Numbered from the stretch's first letter, positions 1 to 6,941 are shown. The stretch is DNA of 11,760 nt from an uncultured Rhodobacterales bacterium (GCA_937901055.1 CALCGO010000090.1:1-11760); one strand, 5' to 3'. Numbers and translations: made by a program. Notes: generated by a model from the letters alone, not told the origin.

Positions 1-38
1 ACGAGCTTGAGACGGAGCGGGCTGTTTCGTAGCCTCTC
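1..38 (+). repeat. Direct repeat with 11723-11760
   Basis: The two 38-base stretches share 15 identical bases at the start and 11 at the end, with six mismatches in the 12 bases between. They are the same part of two related IS6-family left ends, so the window is bracketed by directly repeated IS termini about 11.7 kb apart. Confidence 0.8.
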
Positions 39-41
39 CGT

Positions 42-131
42 ATGACAAAACACTCTCCATTCAGGTACTTTAAAACAAGCCCTGAGATCATCCGCTTGGC
101 TGTGGCCCTTGGTGTTCGTTTTCCACTTTAG
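42..131 (+). pseudogene. IS6-family transposase, N-terminal fragment with nonsense codon
   Basis: Translation from the ATG at 42 gives 29 residues beginning MTKHSPFRYFKTSPEIIRLA and ending VRFPL, followed by TAG at 129-131. From memory, Rhodobacterales IS6 transposases start with SPFRYFKTSPEIIRLAV and continue VRFPLSLRNVEDLLHERG. Here the codon for the Ser of PLSLR is TAG, one base from TCG, and the next codons still read Leu-Arg. After that come further stops and the homology is lost by about base 145. The helix-turn-helix, the DDE catalytic domain and the C-terminus are absent. This is a dead gene. The open frame at 109-330 in another frame runs across the deletion and the terminal repeat and is not a real protein. 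Confidence 0.78.
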
Positions 132-285
132 CTTCGTTAAAGCGAATAACCTTGGTCTATGGCGTTTAGGGATGAAAAACCCTCGCAATTCACCTCAATC
201 ACGCCGCTACGCTCGTTTAGTGGCGCCAATTATTGAGCGCATAGATTCAGGCAGCGCCAATACTTCGATGCGAGTTCTCATTCGT

Positions 286-314
286 CTGACAGCACCCTTT
301 TTTTATCATATTCT
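286..314 (+). promoter_or_regulatory. Candidate hybrid promoter at the IS right end
   Basis: CTGACA (286-291) lies inside the right terminal repeat of the relic and resembles a -35 box in 5 of 6 bases. Exactly 17 bases downstream is TATTCT (309-314), a 4 of 6 match to a -10 box, in the AT-rich DNA beyond the element. A second -10-like hexamer, TATTAT (323-328), is nearby but has a poor -35. IS6-family elements are known to make hybrid promoters with flanking DNA. Transcription would run into the M20 amidohydrolase gene. Two hexamers alone are weak evidence. Confidence 0.3.
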
Positions 315-422
315 TGCACAATTATTATAGCAAAAGGCAAGGGTTGTAGTTTTGCTCTTTCACAAACTTAGTTTGCTGTTACCTTAGATGGCAGCTCAAC
401 TGATTTTTATAGTTTGGCCGAT

Positions 423-426
423 GGAG
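423..426 (+). promoter_or_regulatory. Shine-Dalgarno-like GGAG deciding the amidohydrolase start
   Basis: GGAG sits three bases before the ATG at 430. No purine-rich site precedes the in-frame ATG codons at 388 or 421. The spacing is short, but together with the protein homology, which begins around MVAILNRF, it favours 430. Confidence 0.4.
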
Positions 427-429
427 AAA

Positions 430-1599
430 ATGGTGGCAATTTTAAATCGCTTTTCCGAAATGTTTGAGGAAATATCGACTTGGCGCCGTGATCTGCATGC
501 GCATCCAGAGCTACGCTTTGAAGAGTATCGTACGGCAGCTTTCGTTGCCTCCAAACTCAAAGAATTTGGAGTTGATGAAATAGTGACCGGTTTTGGTGGA
601 ACGGGTGTAGTTGGAGTAATCCATGGTCAAAATAATACTTCTGGGCGTTCCATAGGATTTCGCGCTGATATGGATGCCTTGCCCATTCAAGAAGTCAATG
701 ATTTGCCACACGCGTCAACCATACCGGGAAAAATGCATGCCTGTGGTCATGACGGGCATACCTCTATGCTGCTAGGCGCTGCAAAATATTTGGCAGAAAC
801 CCGCAATTTCGACGGTAAGATTGTGCTAGCATTCCAGCCTGCGGAGGAGGGTGGTGGTGGCGCTCGTGCAATGATTGATGCTGGACTAATGGATAAGTGG
901 AACGTCGAAGAAATTTATGGAATGCATAATATGCCGGGACTTCCTATTGGTGAATTTGCTGTGCGTACAGGTCCGCAAATGGCCTGTCCTGATAAATTTG
1001 AAATAATTGTACATGGAAAAGGTGGGCATGGCGCAATGCCGCATAAAAGTGTGGACAGCACATTAGTAGCGGCACAGATCGTGGTTGCGCTTCAGTCGAT
1101 TGCATCTCGCAATATTAATCCTTTGGAAAATATCGTGGTATCTGTTTGCGGTTTTCGTACCGAAACTGATACATATAATGTTATACCCAACACAGTTCGT
1201 TTACGTGGCACTGTAAGAACCTTTGAGAAAGATGTTCAGAGCTTCGTACGCGCTCGGATAGATGCTCTGACAAAGTCTACAGCAGATGGTTACGGTGCTG
1301 TGGCAGAGGTAACTCACATGTCTGGTCCGCCACCATTGGTAAATCATGAGCGCCAAGCGGATTTTGCGGCGGAAATAGCTCTGTCTGTTTGTGGGGTAGC
1401 ACACCGCAATTTTGAACCATCGATGGGTGGAGAGGATTTTTCTGAAATGTTACTTGAGCGGCCTGGAGCATATTTATTCGTTGGAAACGGAGACAGCGCT
1501 GATCTCCATAATCCATCTTATGAATTTAACGACGATGTAATCCCGGTTGGCTGCAGTTGGTTTGTAACTATGGCCGAACGCCGTATGCCATTGTCCTGA
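430..1599 (+). CDS. M20-family (M20D) amidohydrolase, hippurate hydrolase/aminoacylase-like
   Basis: Predicted cytoplasmic metal-dependent hydrolase that removes an acyl group from an N-acyl amino acid or related amide. With the 430 start it has 389 residues, the normal family length. The expected motifs appear in order: WRRDLHAHPEL near residue 18, RADMDALP near 78, HACGHDGH at 103-110 (Cys105, His107), PAEEG with Glu139/Glu140, GMHN with His166, the dimerisation-domain GKGGHGAMPH near 197, MGGEDFS near 332, and LHNP with His360. These match the Cys-His-Glu-His-His metal ligands of M20D enzymes, so it should be active. Reading from ATG 388 would add 14 hydrophobic residues not typical of the family. 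The gene is clearly more AT-rich than the operon downstream and lies between two IS6 relics, so it may have arrived separately. The acyl substrate cannot be told. Confidence 0.9.
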   Translation: MVAILNRFSEMFEEISTWRRDLHAHPELRFEEYRTAAFVASKLKEFGVDEIVTGFGGTGVVGVIHGQNNTSGRSIGFRADMDALPIQEVNDLPHASTIPGKMHACGHDGHTSMLLGAAKYLAETRNFDGKIVLAFQPAEEGGGGARAMIDAGLMDKWNVEEIYGMHNMPGLPIGEFAVRTGPQMACPDKFEIIVHGKGGHGAMPHKSVDSTLVAAQIVVALQSIASRNINPLENIVVSVCGFRTETDTYNVIPNTVRLRGTVRTFEKDVQSFVRARIDALTKSTADGYGAVAEVTHMSGPPPLVNHERQADFAAEIALSVCGVAHRNFEPSMGGEDFSEMLLERPGAYLFVGNGDSADLHNPSYEFNDDVIPVGCSWFVTMAERRMPLS

Positions 1600-1614
1600 G
1601 AAGGAACTGTCATC

Positions 1615-1707
1615 ATGAACTTGCTTGAGTACGTGCCTGACAGCATCAGACGTAGGCTTACGGCAAAACGAAAGTCCAGTCCAAATGGCGTTCCAGTTAG
1701 AGGTTAG
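1615..1707 (+). CDS. Short orphan reading frame, possibly the 5' stub of a lost gene
   Basis: Thirty codons starting MNLLEYVPDS and ending NGVPVRG. The ATG is preceded by AAGGA (1601-1605) with a 9-base spacer, a good ribosome binding site, and it lies only 15 bases after the amidohydrolase stop, as a second gene of an operon would. The product is basic in its second half and I do not recognise it. A downstream IS6 right-end relic begins about 70 bases later. One reading is that the original partner gene of the amidohydrolase was cut away by an IS event and this is its remaining start. It may equally be a chance frame. Confidence 0.3.
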   Translation: MNLLEYVPDSIRRRLTAKRKSSPNGVPVRG

Positions 1708-1717
1708 GATTGCGATA

Positions 1718-1735
1718 CAGACATAGATCTGTCTG
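1718..1735. repeat. Small inverted repeat, 6-bp arms
   Basis: CAGACA (1718-1723) and TGTCTG (1730-1735) are perfect inverted arms around TAGATC. No T-run follows, so an intrinsic terminator is unlikely. No other structure was seen between 1708 and 1779. Confidence 0.3.
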
Positions 1736-1779
1736 CTAATCACGCCTCAATTTCAAGCTGAACCTTGTCGCTCCACCAA

Positions 1780-1857
1780 AGTGGCGCCAATTGTTGAACA
1801 CGTACATTTATGTTATGCTTACAATTTGATGCGTGGTCTTATTTTTCTGACAGCACC
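1780..1857 (+). mobile_element. Second IS6-type right-end relic
   Basis: This 78-base stretch aligns without gaps to 219-296, the right end of the first relic. I count 57 identical positions of 78. The match is best at the two edges: AGTGGCGCCAATT at the start and TCTGACAGCACC at the terminus. The reverse complement of the tip is GGTGCTGTCAGAA, an IS6-type terminal repeat like that at 11707. It has the same orientation as the first relic. No matching left end or transposase reading frame is present between 1600 and 1780, so only the right tip survives. It comes from a related but different copy, given the divergence. Confidence 0.65.
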
Positions 1858-1941
1858 CCGAATGATCCTGTTTTTGGTCAAAACGACGACAGTAGGCCCG
1901 GAGTCAAATGCAAGTTGGGTCAAGTTTTCCATTGCAGGATG

Positions 1942-1961
1942 ATACCGTAGAGCTACGGTAT
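1942..1961. promoter_or_regulatory. Perfect palindrome, candidate operator
   Basis: ATACCGTAG (1942-1950) and CTACGGTAT (1953-1961) are exact reverse complements separated by AG. An 18-base dyad with a 2-base centre is the right size for a dimeric repressor or activator. Its last base is the first base of the -35-like TTGCCA. No T-tract follows, which speaks against a terminator. I cannot assign a regulator family, and no regulator gene is in the window. Confidence 0.6.
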
Positions 1962-1988
1962 TGCCACAGTAGTTGAAAAAAGTACACT
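1961..1988 (+). promoter_or_regulatory. Candidate sigma-70 promoter of the transport and catabolic operon
   Basis: TTGCCA (1961-1966; 5 of 6 to TTGACA) and TACACT (1983-1988; 4 of 6 to TATAAT) are separated by 16 bases. The pair lies about 105 bases before the first gene of the run and abuts the palindrome, which supports a regulated promoter. It was assigned by eye and not tested. Confidence 0.4.
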
Positions 1989-1995
1989 GAGATGA

Positions 1996-2032
1996 GCCTT
2001 AAGACAGCTCTGCTGAGCATAAGCGCTTAGGC
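1996..2032 (+). promoter_or_regulatory. Possible leader hairpin
   Basis: GCCTTAAG (1996-2003) can pair with CTTAGGC (2026-2032) with one bulged base, and an inner GCTC/GAGC pair (2007-2010 with 2015-2018) closes a 4-base loop. It lies just after the promoter candidate, in the untranslated leader. It is not followed by a T-run, so it is not an obvious terminator, and it matches no riboswitch class I know. Confidence 0.2.
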
Positions 2033-2081
2033 CAAGAAATTTAACGAAGGCCGCTAAAACGTAGGCCAGGAAAAACATGAC

Positions 2082-2087
2082 GGGGAA
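2082..2087 (+). promoter_or_regulatory. Ribosome binding site favouring the start at 2095
   Basis: GGGGAA lies seven bases before the ATG at 2095, which gives a clean signal peptide. A competing AGGA at 2068-2071 lies five bases before the in-frame ATG at 2077, which would add MTGNQT ahead of the signal peptide. Confidence 0.4.
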
Positions 2088-2094
2088 CCAAACA

Positions 2095-3564
2095 ATGAAA
2101 TCAATCTTGCTATCAAGCGCTGCGCTGCTCATCGCAACGTCAGCCTATGCGGCGAAAACAGATGTAACCATTGGTCTACAGCTTGAACCACCGCATCTGG
2201 ATCCAACATCTGCTGCTGCAGGCGCTATTGACCAAGTGGTCTACTCAAACATCTTCGAAGGGCTGACACGCTTCGGGTCAGATGGCGCTGTTCTTCCAGG
2301 TCTGGCGAAAAGCTGGGACATTTCTGAAGATGGCACAGTCTACACCTTTAAGCTGCATAGCGGCGTTACGTTCCATGATGGAACATCATTCGAAGCGAGC
2401 GACGTCGTCTTCTCATTGGACCGTGCACGCGCAGAGGATTCCACCAATGCCCAAAAAGCACTGTTTAATGGTATCGAAAGCGTAGAAGCCGTTGACGCGA
2501 CCACGGTGAAGGTCACGCTTTCCGCGCCACAGGGTAACTTCTTATTCAATATGGCTTGGGGCGATGCTGTGATCGTTGCGCCAGAAAGCATTTCAGACAT
2601 CAAAAATAACCCGGTGGGAACAGGTGCGTTCAAGTTCTCAGAATGGCGTCAGGGCGACAGCATCTCTTTGGTCCGCAACGATAGCTATTGGGGAACACCT
2701 GCCGCACTGGAAAGCGCAACGTTTAAGTACATTTCAGAACCGACCGCTGCATTTGCGGCCGTGATGGCCGAAGATGTTGACGCATTCTACAGCTATCCAG
2801 CACCAGAGAACCTGGCCCAATTCGAAGCTGATCCTCGCTTTACCGTTTTGTCAGGCAACACCGAGGGTGAAACCATACTTGCGATCAACAACAAATTGGA
2901 GCCATTCGATGACGTCCGTGTACGCAGAGCCGTGTCCATGGCGATTGACCGTCAGGCAATCATCGATGGCGCAATGTTTGGCTACGGCACGCCAATCGGA
3001 ACGCACTTTGCGCCGCATAACCCAGACTACGTTGATCTGACTGGCAACGCGCCGTTTGATCCGGAAGCGGCCAAGGCGCTGTTGGCTGAGGCAGGTTATC
3101 CAGATGGTTTCACGACGACGTTGAAATTGCCACCGCCCTCATATGCACGCCGTGGCGGTGAGATCATCGCAGCCCAGTTGCGCGAGATTGGCATCGAGAC
3201 GGAAATTTCAAACCTCGAATGGGCACAGTGGTTGGAGCAGGCGTTCCGTGGGTATGACTTTGGCCTAACCATCGTAAGCCATACAGAACCGATGGATATT
3301 GGGATCTATGCGCGTCCAGAATACTATTTTCAGTATGACAACGCGGAATTTCAAGATCTGATCGAAGTATTGGGTGTTGAAAATGATCCTGCAACACGCT
3401 CTGAATTGTTGAGGCAGGCGCAAACCATCATCTCTGAGGATTACGTGAATGGCTACCTGTTCCAGCTGGCCCTGACCTCTGTCGTAAATGCCAAACTCAC
3501 TGGCATTTGGGAAGACGCGCCAACGCAGGCCATTGACCTGACTGCGGTTTCTTGGTCCGATTGA
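2095..3564 (+). CDS. ABC transporter substrate-binding protein, family 5 (peptide/opine/nickel class)
   Basis: Periplasmic receptor that delivers the substrate to the permeases encoded next. The 489-residue product starts with a Sec signal peptide: Lys2, a hydrophobic core, and a likely cut after SAYA near residue 19. The family-5 signature follows: PHLDPTSA near 33, SNIFEGLTRF near 51, LPGLAKSW near 67, then YTFKLHSGVTFHDG and ASDVVFSLDR up to about 110. VRRAVSMAID and the KALLAEAGYPDGF helix are also family hallmarks. In the region where dipeptide-binding proteins carry a GW-x-x-D motif, this one reads SHTEPMDIGIYARPEYY. The Asp that anchors the peptide amino group in DppA is therefore not evident, and the ligand may not be an ordinary dipeptide. 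It is the first gene of the run, 11 bases before the first permease. Confidence 0.93.
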   Translation: MKSILLSSAALLIATSAYAAKTDVTIGLQLEPPHLDPTSAAAGAIDQVVYSNIFEGLTRFGSDGAVLPGLAKSWDISEDGTVYTFKLHSGVTFHDGTSFEASDVVFSLDRARAEDSTNAQKALFNGIESVEAVDATTVKVTLSAPQGNFLFNMAWGDAVIVAPESISDIKNNPVGTGAFKFSEWRQGDSISLVRNDSYWGTPAALESATFKYISEPTAAFAAVMAEDVDAFYSYPAPENLAQFEADPRFTVLSGNTEGETILAINNKLEPFDDVRVRRAVSMAIDRQAIIDGAMFGYGTPIGTHFAPHNPDYVDLTGNAPFDPEAAKALLAEAGYPDGFTTTLKLPPPSYARRGGEIIAAQLREIGIETEISNLEWAQWLEQAFRGYDFGLTIVSHTEPMDIGIYARPEYYFQYDNAEFQDLIEVLGVENDPATRSELLRQAQTIISEDYVNGYLFQLALTSVVNAKLTGIWEDAPTQAIDLTAVSWSD

Positions 3565-3575
3565 TCTGCGTCTAA

Positions 3576-4523
3576 ATGCTCACGTATGTAACGAAACGAC
3601 TAGGTTCGCTGTGCCTCTCACTGATCGTGGCGAGCCTGGTCATCTTTGCCTGCATTGAAATTGTTCCTGGTGATCCAGCTAGTTTCATGTTGGGCATTAA
3701 TGCGCAGCCTGACACCATTCAGGCCCTGCGGGTGGAACTGGGGCTCGATCAATCGCTGGCTCAACGGTATCTAGGTTGGGTTGGTGGTCTCCTTGGTGGC
3801 GACATGGGCACGTCCTACACCTACCGTACACCGGTGTCTGACATTGTGTCGGACAGGTTGCAGGTGTCGCTGCCGCTGGCATTGTATGCATTGATGCTTA
3901 CGGTTGTTGTCGCGTTCCCGGTTGGGATTTTGGCGGCGGCCCGCAGAGGATCAGTCACTGACATTACCGTAATGGGTGCGACGCAGTTAGGCGTCGCAAT
4001 ACCCAATTTCTGGTTTGCGATCCTGATGGTCATTCTGTTTGCCATCAATCTACGTTGGTTTTCAGCCGGTGGGTTCCCGGGCTGGGATGCAGGCATTTTC
4101 CTAGCGATGAAAGCCCTGACCTTGCCTGCGATTGCGTTGGCTTTGCCGCAGGCTTCGATCTTGTCCCGCGTGATGCGATCATCGTTGTTGGACACACTTT
4201 CAGAAGACTACATGCGCACAGCCCGCGCCAAGGGGCTAACACGTCGGCAAGTGTTGTGGCGCCACGCGCTGCGCAACGCAATGATCCCAGTTTTGACGAT
4301 CATTGGCCTTCAATTTTCATTCCTGCTCGCCGGTGCAATTATTATCGAAAACGTTTTCTTTTTGCCTGGTCTCGGGCGGCTAGTGTTTCAGGCCATCACG
4401 CAACGCGATCTTATTGTTGTTGAAAGCGTTGTCATGCTGCTGGTCTTTGCAGTCATTCTGGTGAACTTCTTTGTTGATATCGCCTATGCGTGGGTCGATC
4501 CACGCCTAAGGGTTCGGAGCTAA
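3576..4523 (+). CDS. ABC transporter permease, DppB/OppB-type
   Basis: First inner-membrane subunit of the importer. It has 315 residues, usual for DppB-like proteins. The order is an N-terminal membrane segment (about 10-30), the periplasmic stretch with IVPGDPASFMLG (29-40) and LRVELGLDQSLAQRYLGW (51-68), then five more hydrophobic segments. The cytoplasmic EAA-type loop is at 210-234 (EDYMRTARAKG followed by RRQVLWRHALRNA), the docking site for the ATPase. The C-terminal VDPRLRVRS is the usual DppB ending. No good ribosome binding site precedes the ATG. An in-frame TAA at 3573-3575 excludes an earlier start, so translation probably couples to the upstream gene. One base separates it from the next permease. 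Confidence 0.94.
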   Translation: MLTYVTKRLGSLCLSLIVASLVIFACIEIVPGDPASFMLGINAQPDTIQALRVELGLDQSLAQRYLGWVGGLLGGDMGTSYTYRTPVSDIVSDRLQVSLPLALYALMLTVVVAFPVGILAAARRGSVTDITVMGATQLGVAIPNFWFAILMVILFAINLRWFSAGGFPGWDAGIFLAMKALTLPAIALALPQASILSRVMRSSLLDTLSEDYMRTARAKGLTRRQVLWRHALRNAMIPVLTIIGLQFSFLLAGAIIIENVFFLPGLGRLVFQAITQRDLIVVESVVMLLVFAVILVNFFVDIAYAWVDPRLRVRS

Positions 4524-4524
4524 T

Positions 4525-5370
4525 ATGACCGAGAACGGCTTCCTTCACAGTGCACTACGCTCACGCAACATGGTGATCGGCCTTGGGTTGACTGCGGTCT
4601 TTGTCATTGGCACGCTTGTTTCACTGATTTGGACGCCGCATGACGTCACTGCGCTGGAAATCGGAAACAAGCTGCAAACACCCTCGGCCGCACATTGGTT
4701 TGGCACGGATCATTTCGGGCGAGACACGTTCTCGATGATCATGGTGGGGGCTCAAACCTCTATCGCAGTGGCATTTATTGCGGTCGGGATTGGAATGGGC
4801 TTGGGCGTGCCGCTCGGGCTTGCCGCTGCTGCGCGCCATGGCGGTTGGCTGGACGAAATCATCATGCGGGGCAACGATCTGGTTTTTGCATTTCCGTCGT
4901 TGTTGATAGCTATCATGATCACTGCGATTTTTGGGCCATCGGCTGTGAACGCGATCATCGCCATTGGTATTTTTAACATACCCGTATTTGCCCGACTCAG
5001 CCGTGCCGCGGCATTGCCGCTTTGGCAGCGTGACTTTATCTTATCTGCGCGAGTGGCCGGCAAAGGACAGCCCAGAATTTCGGCGGAACACATTTTGCCG
5101 AACATCACCAACCTTCTGATCGTTCAAGGCACTATTCAATTCTCTCTCGGCATTCTCGCCGAAGCGGGGCTAAGCTATGTGGGCCTTGGCGCGCAACCAC
5201 CAATCCCGAGCTGGGGGCGCATGCTGGCCGAAAGCCAGACCCTGATCTACACATCACCACATCTCGCGTTGTTCCCCGGCTTCGCAATCCTACTCACTGT
5301 CCTTGGCTTAAACCTTGCAGGTGACGGCTTGCGTGATCTGCTTGATCCCAAGATTCGGAGGGCGCGATGA
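4525..5370 (+). CDS. ABC transporter permease, DppC/OppC-type
   Basis: Second inner-membrane subunit, 281 residues. Seen in order: a membrane segment at about 16-36, the DppC-typical periplasmic block with HWFGTDHFGRDTFSMIMVGA (57-76), four hydrophobic segments, the ATPase-docking loop RDFILSARVAGKGQPRISAEHILPN at about 169-193 with the conserved Ala and Gly, and GLSYVGLGAQPPIPSWGRML near 215-234. The C-terminus LAGDGLRDLLDPK is standard for the family. Its stop codon overlaps the start of the ATPase gene by four bases (ATGA). It should form the heterodimeric pore with the preceding permease. Confidence 0.94.
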   Translation: MTENGFLHSALRSRNMVIGLGLTAVFVIGTLVSLIWTPHDVTALEIGNKLQTPSAAHWFGTDHFGRDTFSMIMVGAQTSIAVAFIAVGIGMGLGVPLGLAAAARHGGWLDEIIMRGNDLVFAFPSLLIAIMITAIFGPSAVNAIIAIGIFNIPVFARLSRAAALPLWQRDFILSARVAGKGQPRISAEHILPNITNLLIVQGTIQFSLGILAEAGLSYVGLGAQPPIPSWGRMLAESQTLIYTSPHLALFPGFAILLTVLGLNLAGDGLRDLLDPKIRRAR

Positions 5371-6941
5371 TGAGCATCCTACGTATCCAAGATTTGAATT
5401 TATCCATCAATGGAACGTCAATCCTTGAAGCCGTGTCAATTGAGATTTCACCGGGCCAGGTCTGTGGAATAATCGGTGAAAGTGGTTCAGGCAAATCGCT
5501 TACTGCGTTCTCTGTGATGCAACTTTTACCAGACGGTGCAACATCTCGTGGGACGATTGAGCTGGATGGCTTAAACGTCTTGGACGCTGACGAAGCATCG
5601 CTTTGCGCCATGCGAGGGAAAAGCGTTGGAATGGTATTCCAAGAGCCGATGACCGCGTTAAACCCTTTGCAAACGATTGGCCAACAAGTGGCTGAAACGA
5701 TCCGTATTCATGAACGCGTCACAAAGTCTGAGGCGCTGAAACGCGCGGCCGAGACGCTAGAACGGTGCGAACTGCCGCAAGATAAGTTCCCTTTGACGCG
5801 TTACCCGCACGAGTTGTCAGGCGGGCAGCGACAACGGGTGGTGATCGCAATGGCCATCGCATTGCGCCCAAAACTGCTGATCGCGGATGAGCCTACAACA
5901 GCGTTAGACGTGACCACACAGGCCGAAATTTTAGTGCTTTTGAAACAGCTGGTAAAAAAGGATGGCATGGGGTTGATGCTCATAACCCATGATCTGGCGG
6001 TTGTGACGGACATTGCGGACACCATCGTCATTATGAACAAAGGCAAGGTTGTCGAACGCGGCATGGCCAAGACGCTGTTTCAGACAATGCAACATCCCTA
6101 CACCAAGGCACTGTTTGCGGCCTCTGCCCACCGACCAGAACGTGGTACGACGCATGAAGACAACGTTCTGCTTTCCGTGCAAAACGCCATTCGCGACTAC
6201 CCATTACCCCGCAAAACACCCTTTGGAAAACCGGGCGTGTTTCGGGCGGTTGATCAAGTGAGTTTTCAGATCAAACGCGGCGAATGCCTTGGTCTTGTCG
6301 GGGAAAGCGGGTGCGGCAAGTCAACGCTGACACGCGCGATTTTGGGACTAGAAGACCTGCAAGGCGGCGAAGTTCTAATCGCAGGTGAGAGCGTGCACCA
6401 TTCCGCTGAGGCGCGGCGCAAAATGCAAGTCGTCTTTCAAGACCCCTACGGGTCCTTCAACCCACGCCACAAAGTGGGTCGACTGATCGCCGAACCCTTC
6501 TTTAGCCTTGGCCGCAAAGCAATGCCGGATGAGATCGCAGAGGCACTCGTGTCGGTCGGCCTAACCGCTGCGGATCAGTTTAAATTCATTCACGAATTCT
6601 CAGGTGGTCAGCGTCAACGAATTGCGATCGCGCGGGCCTTGATCGTCAAACCGGAACTTATCATTTTGGACGAAGCTGTGTCTGCTTTGGATGTTTCCGT
6701 TCGGGCGCAAATACTTGACTTATTGACTGAAATTTCCAAAAGTCTTGGGCTTACCTACTTGTTCATCACGCATGACCTGACCGTTGTAAAAGCAATCGCT
6801 GATCGGGTAATGGTCATGAAGTCAGGGCAGATCATCGAAGAGGGTGTAACCGCAAACGTCTTTGCCGCGCCCCAACAAGACTATACCCGCAAGCTAATCG
6901 CATCAGCCCCGCACCTGCCCGAACTTGAGGTGGTACCATGA
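5367..6941 (+). CDS. ABC transporter ATP-binding protein with two fused nucleotide-binding domains
   Basis: Energises the importer. Two complete ATPase domains lie in one 524-residue chain, a fusion of DppD- and DppF-like subunits as in GsiA-type proteins. Domain 1: Walker A GESGSGKS at 37-44, Q-loop near 92, signature LSGGQRQR at 150-157, Walker B LLIADEPT at 170-177, switch His208. Domain 2: Walker A GESGCGKS at 312-319, Q-loop near 358, signature FSGGQRQR at 411-418, Walker B LIILDEAV at 431-438, His469. The first domain ends with the YTKALF stretch typical of oligopeptide ATPases. Both sites look intact. It overlaps both neighbouring genes by four bases, so translation is coupled. A start at the second ATG (5370) is equally possible. 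Confidence 0.95.
   Translation: MMSILRIQDLNLSINGTSILEAVSIEISPGQVCGIIGESGSGKSLTAFSVMQLLPDGATSRGTIELDGLNVLDADEASLCAMRGKSVGMVFQEPMTALNPLQTIGQQVAETIRIHERVTKSEALKRAAETLERCELPQDKFPLTRYPHELSGGQRQRVVIAMAIALRPKLLIADEPTTALDVTTQAEILVLLKQLVKKDGMGLMLITHDLAVVTDIADTIVIMNKGKVVERGMAKTLFQTMQHPYTKALFAASAHRPERGTTHEDNVLLSVQNAIRDYPLPRKTPFGKPGVFRAVDQVSFQIKRGECLGLVGESGCGKSTLTRAILGLEDLQGGEVLIAGESVHHSAEARRKMQVVFQDPYGSFNPRHKVGRLIAEPFFSLGRKAMPDEIAEALVSVGLTAADQFKFIHEFSGGQRQRIAIARALIVKPELIILDEAVSALDVSVRAQILDLLTEISKSLGLTYLFITHDLTVVKAIADRVMVMKSGQIIEEGVTANVFAAPQQDYTRKLIASAPHLPELEVVP

Larger units (their letters stand above)
1..296 (+). mobile_element. Internally deleted IS6-family insertion sequence remnant
   Basis: Bases 1-38 match bases 11723-11760 at 32 of 38 positions without gaps, by hand count. 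The latter lie just inside a left terminal repeat, so this element should begin 16 bases before the window. A transposase start follows at 42. The right end is 284-296 (GTCTGACAGCACC), whose reverse complement GGTGCTGTCAGAC matches the left terminal repeat GGCACTGTCAGAC at 11707-11719 in 11 of 13 positions. GG-N2-CTGTCAGA ends and the transposase N-terminus point to the IS6 family. A complete element of this type is about 0.8 kb. This one would be about 312 bp, so roughly 500 bp of internal sequence is gone. It cannot encode transposase, but its ends might still be mobilised in trans. Confidence 0.75.
1858..2094 (+). other. Upstream control region of the transporter operon
   Basis: Intergenic stretch of 237 bases with no credible gene on either strand. 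It holds the palindrome at 1942-1961, the promoter candidate at 1961-1988, a possible leader hairpin at 1996-2032, and two ribosome-binding-like sites, AGGA at 2068-2071 and GGGGAA at 2082-2087. Nothing recognisable was seen between 1858 and 1941. Confidence 0.5.

Noticed and set aside
109..330. A 73-codon open frame across the left IS relic
   Set aside because: It begins inside the transposase fragment in another frame, crosses the deletion junction and reads through the terminal repeat. It has no domain pattern and no ribosome binding site.
363..375. CAAAC/GTTTG hairpin before the amidohydrolase
   Set aside because: Five AT-rich base pairs and a 3-base loop are too weak to call, and no T-run follows.
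1636..1647. CCTGACAGCATC resembling a third IS6 right tip
   Set aside because: Ten of 12 bases match, but the similarity does not extend on either side and the stretch lies inside the short orphan frame.
1942..1961. The palindrome as an intrinsic terminator
   Set aside because: It has a 2-base loop and no T-run. The sequence that follows looks like a promoter.
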